Shown: piece by piece, positions 41,452-48,263 of the stretch
Numbering within the stretch: the stretch's first letter is position 1
Layout of the letters: each line of letters begins with the position of its first letter
DNA from: a virus
DNA: 57,405 bases
IMG/VR virus record: IMGVR_UViG_3300044609_000868
Span: 1 to 57,405 of that record
Direction: 5' to 3' (one strand)
Notes under the pieces: model-generated
The model's database searches: none
What the model was told of the DNA's origin: nothing
The model's input: the letters and a program-made list of their open reading frames with translations, nothing else
Translations under genes and position numbers: made by a program

Positions 41452-41677
41452 CGCTTTTTCGCACATTCGCGACAGCCTTGCGCATGTTGCCCGCTAGCTC
41501 CTCTTGGCCGTCAATCGTGGCCATGTCGGCCGCGGCGAGGATGCCGGCTTCGAAAGCGTCGCGGATCATGCGCTTCTCTATTTCAGTGGGGCGCTTGGCC
41601 CGGCTGAACAGCCACACAACCAGCTGCCCCGCGACCGAGCCGGCAATCGCAGCGCCAAAAATTTCAAGGGGTGTCAT
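41441..41677 (-). CDS. Small membrane-anchored protein
   Basis: 78 aa. Strong AGGAGG ribosome-binding site five bases before ATG 41677. An N-terminal membrane span (IFGAAIAGSVAGQLVVWLF) is followed by a charged helical cytoplasmic part (EIEKRMIRDAFEAGILAAAD). Probably the head of the microprotein sub-operon, because this is the best ribosome-binding site in the region. Confidence 0.6.
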   Translation of the reverse strand: MTPLEIFGAAIAGSVAGQLVVWLFSRAKRPTEIEKRMIRDAFEAGILAAADMATIDGQEELAGNMRKAVANVRKSDGR

Positions 41678-41750
41678 CAAGTCCTCCTGTGTGGGACGGG
41701 CCTATCAAAGCAAGCCGGGCGCCATTGCACCCGACCACTGTTGCAAATCT

Positions 41751-42230
41751 TCATGGTTGGTAGATCTGCTCGAACTTTTCGCGCTTCAGCCACGCCTGAA
41801 GGTCGGCCTCAGCTGCCTCGTGTGCGTCGTTTTCGACTTCCTCAAGCACACCAGGCCCCAGCTCCTCCTTCAGCAGCTCCCGCAGCCGGTCGTGCCGCAG
41901 CTGCTGAAACTTCTCGCGCTGCTTCTCGTACAGCGACTTGCGCACCTTCAAATCCTCGACGCCCTCCAGCTTGAACAGCCGACGGCGGGCCTCACTGGCA
42001 AACACGATCGTGATCCGGCGCTTCTTCCGTGCCTTGTGCATCCAGTCCCGATCGAACGGAATGCCGGCGTCGTACTCGAGCCGCTGCGCTTCTTGGATGG
42101 CGTCATCCATGCCCTGGACGGCCATCGTCAGCTCAACGTGCAGCTGCCGGACCTCGTCGAGCTCCATGTCCCAGATCTGCTTCAGCGTGATCTGCCGGTC
42201 GAGCTCACGGCTCGGAAAAATCAGTGTCAT
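41751..42230 (-). CDS. Hypothetical charged coiled-coil protein
   Basis: 159 aa, highly charged and helical throughout (LDEVRQLHVELTMAVQGMDD, KVRKSLYEKQREKFQQLRHD). Located between a DNA-binding protein and the microprotein genes. It might be a recombination or replication accessory; no motif recognised. Confidence 0.55.
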   Translation of the reverse strand: MTLIFPSRELDRQITLKQIWDMELDEVRQLHVELTMAVQGMDDAIQEAQRLEYDAGIPFDRDWMHKARKKRRITIVFASEARRRLFKLEGVEDLKVRKSLYEKQREKFQQLRHDRLRELLKEELGPGVLEEVENDAHEAAEADLQAWLKREKFEQIYQP

Positions 42231-42694
42231 GAGGTAACGAATTGAACGGGATCAAGTTGGACCTGCCACTCGCCCAGTAGTCGGTGGTGGCTGGTGCGGC
42301 GGCCCAGGAAGTTTTGGAGCGACCTCTTGTCGACGCCAAACCGCTTGGCTGCTTCCTGCTCCTTGCCAAGCAGCACCTCCACTCGGCGGGCAGCGTTGGC
42401 GCGCAACACCCACCGCGGAAATTGTGTCGCTGGATCTGGTGATCGGTTGTCCCAGTCGGCGACCCACCAGATCAGCCGACCCTTCTTTTTCCAGCCCTCG
42501 TACTGAACTAGCCCAAGGGCCTGTAGCCGCGAGAACGACTGGACGGTCGCCCTGTCGCTAAGGCCGAGCCAGCCTTGAAGGTCGTCGCCGGTGTAAAGGC
42601 CCGGCCCGAGTGCCTGCAGCTGCAAGAGCGTCAGGACAGTCTCAGGCCGGTGCTGCCGGCGTAGATCAGCGATCCATGCCAGGCGGCTGCTCAT
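42227..42694 (-). CDS. Winged-helix DNA-binding protein
   Basis: 155 aa. Residues about 15-75 (TLLQLQALGPGLYTGDDLQG, then SDRATVQSFSRLQALGLVQY) form a winged helix-turn-helix with a basic wing (WKKKGRLIWW). The C-terminal part is basic and helical with FGVDKRSLQNFLG, a second helix-turn-helix-like segment. It may regulate the operon or assist replication. 4-nt overlap with the next gene. Confidence 0.55.
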   Translation of the reverse strand: MSSRLAWIADLRRQHRPETVLTLLQLQALGPGLYTGDDLQGWLGLSDRATVQSFSRLQALGLVQYEGWKKKGRLIWWVADWDNRSPDPATQFPRWVLRANAARRVEVLLGKEQEAAKRFGVDKRSLQNFLGRRTSHHRLLGEWQVQLDPVQFVTS

Positions 42695-42696
42695 GC

Positions 42697-43170
42697 CTAG
42701 AACGGGATCGAGTCGTCATAGACAGGTGCAGGCGGCGCCATCTGCTGCTGGAGCGGAGCAGGCGGCATCTGCTGGGGCACCTGGGCGTAGCCCTGGCTGG
42801 CCTGCGCATAGCTGTTCTGCTGCTGCATGGGCGCGGCGGCCGGCTGGTCGTCACCGCGGGACTGCCAGCTCTCCACCGAAGCGTTGCGAATCACAACAGC
42901 CTTCTTCAGCTCGCCGGTCTGCTTGTCGTTCCAGCTTTCCTCTGCCACCTGGCCAGTGACGCAGACACTGGCGCCCTTCTTCAGGTAGTTGGCGACATAC
43001 TCAGCCTGCTTGCCCCAGATCTCCACCTTCACCCAGAAGGCGGGCTGATCTTGGCCCTGCTTCTTGGGCTGGCGGACGGCCAGCGAGAACTTCGCGACCA
43101 TTTGGCCAGACTGCGTGGTCTGAAACTCGGGGTCGCGGCCGAGATTGCCAGTAAGGGTTCCGTTGAACAT
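42697..43170 (-). CDS. ssb: Single-stranded DNA-binding protein
   Basis: 157 aa. OB-fold residues 1-108 (GTLTGNLGRDPEFQTTQSGQ, FSLAVRQPKK, FWVKVEIWGKQAEYV, KGASVCVTGQV), then a Gln/Pro-rich linker and the acidic tip DDSIPF that binds replication partners. It protects single-stranded DNA and acts with the RecT-like annealer encoded upstream in the same operon. Confidence 0.93.
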   Translation of the reverse strand: MFNGTLTGNLGRDPEFQTTQSGQMVAKFSLAVRQPKKQGQDQPAFWVKVEIWGKQAEYVANYLKKGASVCVTGQVAEESWNDKQTGELKKAVVIRNASVESWQSRGDDQPAAAPMQQQNSYAQASQGYAQVPQQMPPAPLQQQMAPPAPVYDDSIPF

Positions 43171-43172
43171 GA

Positions 43173-43424
43173 TCAGTTCGCTTTGGGTTGGCAGATGATG
43201 AAGCAGCCCAGGCCGTCGCGACGCTTGCGCACCGAATAACGGCGGCTCAGCTCACGGCGGCTCAGATTGCCCACCACCTGGGTGATGGTGCCGGGCTTGT
43301 ACTCGTCGAATCCGACTTCGACGGCCTCGCCAGGCTCGAGATCAAGAATCTCGCTTCGCAGCGGTGCAGTCTTCGACTGACGGCCAGCCTTGGCGAGTGC
43401 TTCTTCAGCGGTGATGCGGTTCAT
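43173..43424 (-). CDS. Hypothetical small protein of the recombination operon
   Basis: 83 aa. EEALAKAGRQSKTAPLRSEI, then EPGEAVEVGFDEYKPGTITQ and a basic segment (RRELSRRYSVRKRRDG) likely to touch nucleic acid. Sits between SSB and the excisionase-like gene. Function unknown. Confidence 0.6.
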   Translation of the reverse strand: MNRITAEEALAKAGRQSKTAPLRSEILDLEPGEAVEVGFDEYKPGTITQVVGNLSRRELSRRYSVRKRRDGLGCFIICQPKAN

Positions 43425-43639
43425 TTGTCCTGTCGTGGGTTGTTGGGAAAGCCGCGCATGTTGCGCTGCTCGAATTGAACAATCTCATGGATTGGATAGA
43501 GCACTCGACCGCCGGCTTTGAACCAGCGCGGACCACGTTGCTGCGAACGCCAGTTGTCCAGCGTGCTGAGACTGACGACATTGCGCCAGCGCTCAGCGAG
43601 CTCACGTGGGGTCAAGTACGTCTCACCAGACTGCATCAT
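43421..43639 (-). CDS. Excisionase/AlpA-like helix-turn-helix protein
   Basis: 72 aa. YLTPRELAERWRNVVSLSTL, then DNWRSQQRGPRWFKAGGRVL and YPIHEIVQFEQRN are the MerR-type winged helix of the AlpA/HTH_17 family, which includes recombination directionality factors. It is the best candidate for the excisionase matching the integrase, although it lies in the recombination operon and not beside int. Overlaps RecT by 17 nt. Confidence 0.7.
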   Translation of the reverse strand: MMQSGETYLTPRELAERWRNVVSLSTLDNWRSQQRGPRWFKAGGRVLYPIHEIVQFEQRNMRGFPNNPRQDK

Positions 43640-44285
43640 CTACCACCTCCTCAGATGCCTTTATTTCCTGGATTTTGCCGTTCAGGTCTTCAACGATCGA
43701 CGGCTGTTCGGTTACTTGCACTTCTTCAATTTCAACGACTTCTTCTTGAGTCTTCATGCCAACCAGGAATTCAGGCACATAGAGGCGTCCCCAAAACGCA
43801 GCAGCACGATACCGGATCATGAGATCCGGCATTGTCTGCCACTTAGACCCTGATTTCGTCGCCCATCCTTCGCGCTTGGCCATAGCCATGGTCACAGCAG
43901 GACCGCGCAGCTCCTTCCCTGTTGCGATCTCGGTCGCGTAGGCAAAGCAGCTCAAAGAATCACCTTCTCCGCTGATTGTGTAATCCAGCGGAGTGAATCT
44001 CCCGCACCCATTGATCATCGCGATGATGAACTGGGACGACCAGCTAGGGCGGCCATGAATAATGTGCAAGTTTTGCATTACCTGCAGGGGCGATAAATTC
44101 ATTCGCCCGGCAATCTCCATTGCTACCAGCGTGTTTGCCAGTCCTTGTTGTCCTTGGTATTCCTTGGGCACTAAAGCGCTGCTCGCCAAAGCTTTCGCAA
44201 TGCGCTGAGCGTTCTCGAACTGTCGAATCCCAGTAAAGACACCTTCCGACTGGGTTACCGCAAGGGAAGTTGACTGTTCAGGCAT
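43623..44285 (-). CDS. RecT-like single-strand annealing protein
   Basis: 220 aa. RIAKALASSALVPKEYQGQQ, then GLANTLVAMEIAGRMNLSPL and NLHIIHGRPSWSSQFIIAMI are characteristic of the RecT/Redbeta superfamily. It anneals complementary single strands during phage recombination, with the exonuclease upstream and SSB downstream. The acidic C-terminus (EEVVEIEEVQVTEQPS) may be regulatory. Confidence 0.88.
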   Translation of the reverse strand: MPEQSTSLAVTQSEGVFTGIRQFENAQRIAKALASSALVPKEYQGQQGLANTLVAMEIAGRMNLSPLQVMQNLHIIHGRPSWSSQFIIAMINGCGRFTPLDYTISGEGDSLSCFAYATEIATGKELRGPAVTMAMAKREGWATKSGSKWQTMPDLMIRYRAAAFWGRLYVPEFLVGMKTQEEVVEIEEVQVTEQPSIVEDLNGKIQEIKASEEVVDDAVW

Positions 44286-44287
44286 AA

Positions 44288-45109
44288 TCAGAAGCCTTCA
44301 ATTTCAGTGATGGGTTGGTCAGAATCGTCTTGCAGCCATGTCGGAACTGCTAGCGATTGGATTTCGTCGCCGTAGCCGGGCCACTGATTCGCAGCACGAC
44401 ATGTGGCGAGTTGACGCAGGTCTTCCTGCGCCTCCCGCAGGCCGCGTTCGAGCAGTTCCGCCGGCGTAGCGTACACCGCCACTGCATAGGGCGGCTTCTT
44501 CTCGACAGCCAAAAACAAGAACTGCTCAGCCTGCAGTGACTGACTGTAGAACGCAGCCTGCACGTGGTAGCGATACTTCATCACCGAGCGCAGGAACCCA
44601 CGAGGGCTTGCGTCGTCGGTGGTCTTCACGTCAGCGATCAGCCGGCGATCGTCGCTGTGCCAGTCAGGCCGGCACTTGCAGTTCTCGCCAGTGGTCTCAT
44701 CAGTCCAGAAGTAAGACTGCTCGCACTTGCCCGGCAGCCGCAGGATCGTCCGCGCCGCAGGGTGGCGATGCACCGCCTGGGCCATCGCCTCGATGTGAGC
44801 AGCGTCCTCGGCCTTCAGCACGGTCTTGCCGCCGGCTTCGTCCTCGAAATCAGCCCACCGCAGCTTGCCCTCCTTGGTCCGGCGGTCGATGCCTTCCGGC
44901 GCCACGATGTACTCGTCGTTGAACAGGTGAGGTTCCAGCACCCGCGTGTGCAGCGCTGAACCCAGCACCATGGCCGGGGTCGGTGGCTCGATGATCCGGT
45001 CTGGATTCAGGTACCGATTCCAGAAGTGCAGCGGTGAACGCCGGATCTGGTCGAGACCTGATTTCGAGACCTCTGGCCGAGCGTGATACTCCGCGTTGGT
45101 CAGTCCCAT
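44288..45109 (-). CDS. RecE-like exonuclease (PD-(D/E)XK)
   Basis: 273 aa from ATG 45109; GTG 45193 would add 28 residues, but the shorter start (MGLTNAEYHARPEVSKSGLD) matches the usual family start. SPLHFWNRYLNP, LGSALHTRVLEP, then CKCRPDW / RLIADVKTTDDASP contain the PD-(D/E)XK residues (Asp, Asp-x-Lys) and the QAAFYSQ helix completes the exonuclease VIII-type nuclease. It resects double-strand ends for RecT. Confidence 0.85.
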   Translation of the reverse strand: MGLTNAEYHARPEVSKSGLDQIRRSPLHFWNRYLNPDRIIEPPTPAMVLGSALHTRVLEPHLFNDEYIVAPEGIDRRTKEGKLRWADFEDEAGGKTVLKAEDAAHIEAMAQAVHRHPAARTILRLPGKCEQSYFWTDETTGENCKCRPDWHSDDRRLIADVKTTDDASPRGFLRSVMKYRYHVQAAFYSQSLQAEQFLFLAVEKKPPYAVAVYATPAELLERGLREAQEDLRQLATCRAANQWPGYGDEIQSLAVPTWLQDDSDQPITEIEGF

Positions 45110-45267
45110 AGGCTTAACTTGCGTCTGTGGATCGAAGCTTACCGCTGTTTCCCGCACCTTCACGCCTCCCTGTCGCACTTCTTCACACTTCACGGGAATT
45201 CCCGGCTAAGTGCTTATTATTGCTGTGTTTTTTCACTTATCCCTTGCGGACCACTTAGGTCAAGACG
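45110..45267. promoter_or_regulatory. Divergent early control region with operator-like repeats
   Basis: Space between the leftward recombination operon and the rightward helicase operon. TAAGTG (45207) and CACTTA (45234) form an inverted pair, with a further CACTTA at 45252 next to the helicase start. A 12-bp perfect palindrome centred on GAATTC spans 45193-45204. An AT-rich TATTAT (45215-45220) could be a -10 box. This is the most likely site of the lysis-lysogeny switch or early promoters. Confidence 0.55.
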
Positions 45268-46635
45268 ATGCTTCGACCCCGTCAACAAAAAGCGATTCAG
45301 GATGTCCGGCAGGCTTATCGGGCCGGCTACAGGGCGCCGCTCCTTTGCGCAGCAACCGGTTTCGGCAAAACCCACACCGCTGCCGAAATCATCAAATCAG
45401 CCGTTGAACGCGGCAACGATGTCTGGTTCCTCGCTCACCTGCGCGAGATCCTCGACGACACCGCCCGCCGTCTGGACAGCGCCGGCATCGAGCACGGCTT
45501 TGTCATGGCCGGCATGCCACGCAATCCGTTCAAGCCGGTGCAGGTGGTCTCCGTTCAAACGGCCGTTCGCCGGCCTGTCGTGCGCAAGCCCGGGCTCATC
45601 ATCATTGATGAGTGCCACCTAGCCGTGGCTGAGACGTACCAAAAGGTGCTCGATGCAGCTGGTCGCCCGCCGGTGCTCGGTCTTACTGGCACGCCCTGTC
45701 GCCTTGATGGCCGCGGCCTTGGCGAGCTCTTCGACACCATCATCCCCACCTGCTCCACCGGTGATCTCATCGCCGAGGGGCTTCTCGCTCCCGTCCGCTA
45801 TTACGCCCCGACCAAGCCAGACTTAACCGGCATCCGCTCCCAAGCGGGTGACTTCGCCCTCAACCAGCTGGCCGAGGCCGTCGACAAGCCCTCCATTATT
45901 GGTGACGCCGTTGCTCACTACCGCAAATACGCCCACGGTCGCCGCGCAGTCGCCTTCTGCGTCAACATCAAGCACGCAGAACACACAGCTGCTGCCTTTG
46001 CTCAGGCCGGCTACCGCGCTGTCGCAATCTCCGGCAAGTCGACCCGCGAAGAGCGGCAAACCGCGCTAACCGGGCTCCGCCAGGGCACCATCGACATCGT
46101 GTGCAACTGCGCGCTATGGGTCGCCGGTGTCGACTGCCCCGAGATCGGCTGCGTCATCCTGCTCAGGCCGACCAAGAGCCTGACGATGTACCTGCAGTCC
46201 GTTGGCCGCGGCCTGCGCACCGCGCCGGGCAAGCCCGACCTCATCGTTCTCGATCACGCCTCTTGTGTGTTCACCCACGGCATGCCGCAGGATCCACGCG
46301 AGTGGACGCTCGATGCCAAGCCCAAGAAATCAAGCAAGGCCCCAGCTGTCACCGAGTGCCCCAGCTGCTACGCCTGCCACCCGCCGGCGCCGGTCTGCCC
46401 TTGCTGCGGCCATGAGTACCGCCGCGAAACGGTGGCACGTGGCCCTGAGCAGGTGGACGGCGAGCTGGTGGAGCTTGATGCCGAAACACTCCGCCGCGAA
46501 CAGCGCCGCGAACAAGGCAAGGCGCAAACGCTCGAGGAGCTCATTGAGATCGGGCGGCGGCGCGGAATGAAAAGTCCCCACGGGTGGGCAAAGCATGTGC
46601 TGGCCGCCCGGCAACGCAAGCAGAGGGCAGCATGA
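45268..46635 (+). CDS. SF2 DNA/RNA helicase (DEAD/DEAH-type) with Zn-ribbon
   Basis: 455 aa. Walker A ATGFGKT (residues 29-35), DECH box (114-117), TGT in GLTGTPCRLDGRG, motif V/VI in ALWVAGVDCP and YLQSVGRGLRTAPGK. After the helicase core lies a Cys cluster (ECPSCYACHPPAPVC, then PCCGH) suited to a zinc ribbon. Related helicases act in phage replication or recombination. First gene of the rightward early operon. Confidence 0.92.
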   Translation: MLRPRQQKAIQDVRQAYRAGYRAPLLCAATGFGKTHTAAEIIKSAVERGNDVWFLAHLREILDDTARRLDSAGIEHGFVMAGMPRNPFKPVQVVSVQTAVRRPVVRKPGLIIIDECHLAVAETYQKVLDAAGRPPVLGLTGTPCRLDGRGLGELFDTIIPTCSTGDLIAEGLLAPVRYYAPTKPDLTGIRSQAGDFALNQLAEAVDKPSIIGDAVAHYRKYAHGRRAVAFCVNIKHAEHTAAAFAQAGYRAVAISGKSTREERQTALTGLRQGTIDIVCNCALWVAGVDCPEIGCVILLRPTKSLTMYLQSVGRGLRTAPGKPDLIVLDHASCVFTHGMPQDPREWTLDAKPKKSSKAPAVTECPSCYACHPPAPVCPCCGHEYRRETVARGPEQVDGELVELDAETLRREQRREQGKAQTLEELIEIGRRRGMKSPHGWAKHVLAARQRKQRAA

Positions 46636-46868
46636 CCATCGGCGATCCCAACCTCACCGAGCGCGACTGGCATACGCATCCGGGCCAAGCGCATTTCGCT
46701 GACCCGTCCATCGGCGCCACCTGTAAGCAGTGCGAGTTTCTGACACCTCGCCCCTACGTGCAGATCAAGCGCTTCTACTGCGCCAAGGCCAAGGCCATGG
46801 CCGGCAACTGGCTCAAGCCGATCCCTCAGAACGCCATCGCCTGCAAGTATTTCTCGCGGCGCTCATGA
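46632..46868 (+). CDS. Small Cys-containing protein
   Basis: 78 aa in an ATGA overlap with the helicase. GATCKQCEFLTP, then FYCAKAKAMAGN and AIACKYFSRRS give a C-x2-C...C...C pattern, likely metal-binding, loosely like the C..C.HW proteins of the other operon. Function unknown. Confidence 0.65.
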   Translation: MTIGDPNLTERDWHTHPGQAHFADPSIGATCKQCEFLTPRPYVQIKRFYCAKAKAMAGNWLKPIPQNAIACKYFSRRS

Positions 46869-46893
46869 TGGACCCAGCGCCCTGCCCCGAGAC

Positions 46894-47265
46894 GTGTCCA
46901 ACCAGGAAACCGAAGTCCAGCAGCGAATCCGCCTCGCAGTTGGCACTCTTCCCGGTTTCCGCGTCTGGCGAAACAATTCCGGCAAGCTCCCCGACCCTCG
47001 CACCGGCAGGTGGGTGCAATTCGGGGTCGCATCACCAGGGGGGTCGGATCTCATCGGCTACAGGTCCATCACCATCACGCCCGACATGGTCGGACGCACC
47101 GTCGCCGTCTTCACAGCCATTGAAGTCAAGACGGCCACTGGCCGAGCCACGCCAGAGCAGCGTCGCTTCATCGATCACATCCGCACCGCCGGCGGAATCT
47201 CTGCCATCGTCCGCACCACAGCTGAAGCGCTGCGAATCGCAACAGAGCCCTTCCGAGGTGTCTGA
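46894..47265 (+). CDS. VRR-NUC domain nuclease
   Basis: 123 aa from GTG. ETEVQQRIRLAVG, then VASPGGSDLIGY (Asp52) and AIEVKTATGRATPEQRRFID (Glu77-x-Lys79) are the VRR-NUC signature, the stand-alone PD-(D/E)XK form common in phages. It probably acts as a structure-specific nuclease in replication or recombination. The start lies 25 nt after the previous gene. Confidence 0.88.
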   Translation: MSNQETEVQQRIRLAVGTLPGFRVWRNNSGKLPDPRTGRWVQFGVASPGGSDLIGYRSITITPDMVGRTVAVFTAIEVKTATGRATPEQRRFIDHIRTAGGISAIVRTTAEALRIATEPFRGV

Positions 47266-47347
47266 CGAACTGCAACGCTTCTTCCGCAAACTCGTCGAGT
47301 GGTTCCCGGAGCCGACCGACGAGGAGATGCTCCGCTGTCGCCAATGA
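47258..47347 (+). CDS. 29-residue hypothetical microprotein
   Basis: 29 aa from GTG 47258: SDELQRFFRKLVEWFPEP then TDEEMLRCRQ. It overlaps the nuclease stop by 8 nt and the next start by 4 nt (ATGA), which supports translation. An amphipathic helix is the only visible structure. Confidence 0.5.
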   Translation: MSDELQRFFRKLVEWFPEPTDEEMLRCRQ

Positions 47348-48111
47348 CTGCTATGCTTCGACCGTTCACACACAGTGACAAGACTGTGACAATCAGACCG
47401 ATTGAGACCCGCTACGCCGGGCATCGCTTCAGGTCGAGGCTCGAGGCTCGCTGGGCGGTGCTGCTCGACAGGCTCAACATCCGTTGGCTTTACGAGCATC
47501 AAGGCTTTGAAACACCTCTTGGCCCCTACCTGCCCGACTTTTGGCTACCGGAGCTCAACACGTTCCTGGAGGTAAAGCCGGGCATCTGGAGCTCGGATGA
47601 GGCCTACAAACTCGAGCAGCTCATAAGGGCCCAGAAGGCTTATGGCGCCTTCGGACTTCCGTTTGACAGCGACCAGATTGTTTCCAGCCTTTATCCAGTT
47701 GACGAAAACTTTGAGCGCCTGCACCCATGGCCAGCCGCTCTGCCTCGGCCCGCGTCTTGGGATTCGTTTCCATTACCAAAAGCCGCATCGATCGGGTGGG
47801 ACAACATTTGTTGTCCTGCTTGCGGTGAAGATAACGTCCATTTCAAGCCGCCTCAATACCTGACTGGCGACTATCCACACCGCCACGTTCGAGATCGCGG
47901 GCCTATTACAGCAATTCCCATGTGGAGCGAGAACTGCGACCACCAATGGGAGCTGGTGATCGCCTTCCATAAGGGTTCAACGTCGATGCAGTTTTGCCTA
48001 CCTCACGATCGCAACACATCGCCGCTTGAGCTAGCCCTTGAGGGACCTGGTGGTGCCGCTGCTGTCGCGGCCGCACGCACAGCCCGCTTTGAACACGGCG
48101 AAACCCCATGA
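47344..48111 (+). CDS. PD-(D/E)XK endonuclease-like protein
   Basis: 255 aa. YAGHRFRSRLEARWAVLLDR (Glu34), YLPDFWLPELNTFLEVKPG (Asp65, Glu76-x-Lys78) is a typical restriction-type nuclease core. The C-terminal half has CCPACGEDNVHF, suggesting one zinc-binding end. It could be a host-DNA-degrading or recombination nuclease; related ORFs are common in cyanobacterial mobile DNA. Confidence 0.75.
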   Translation: MTAMLRPFTHSDKTVTIRPIETRYAGHRFRSRLEARWAVLLDRLNIRWLYEHQGFETPLGPYLPDFWLPELNTFLEVKPGIWSSDEAYKLEQLIRAQKAYGAFGLPFDSDQIVSSLYPVDENFERLHPWPAALPRPASWDSFPLPKAASIGWDNICCPACGEDNVHFKPPQYLTGDYPHRHVRDRGPITAIPMWSENCDHQWELVIAFHKGSTSMQFCLPHDRNTSPLELALEGPGGAAAVAAARTARFEHGETP

Positions 48112-48263
48112 CCACCCCCAACCACCAGCGCCTCGTAGCGCTCGTTCGCGCCGATCAAAAGGCCTGGCTCCAGTCCAAAGTCACACCGCTTAGTTCGCTT
48201 GCAGACGTGGTCCGCGAAATCATCGATCAAGCCATTGAAAATGACATCCGCAAACAATCCTGA
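48108..48263 (+). CDS. Ribbon-helix-helix-like small protein
   Basis: 51 aa in an ATGA overlap upstream. HQRLVALVRADQKAWLQSKV, then SLADVVREIIDQAIEND follows the beta-helix-helix pattern of CopG/Arc regulators. It is placed directly before the primase and overlaps it by 23 nt. It may autoregulate the operon or bind the repeats downstream. Confidence 0.65.
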   Translation: MTTPNHQRLVALVRADQKAWLQSKVTPLSSLADVVREIIDQAIENDIRKQS

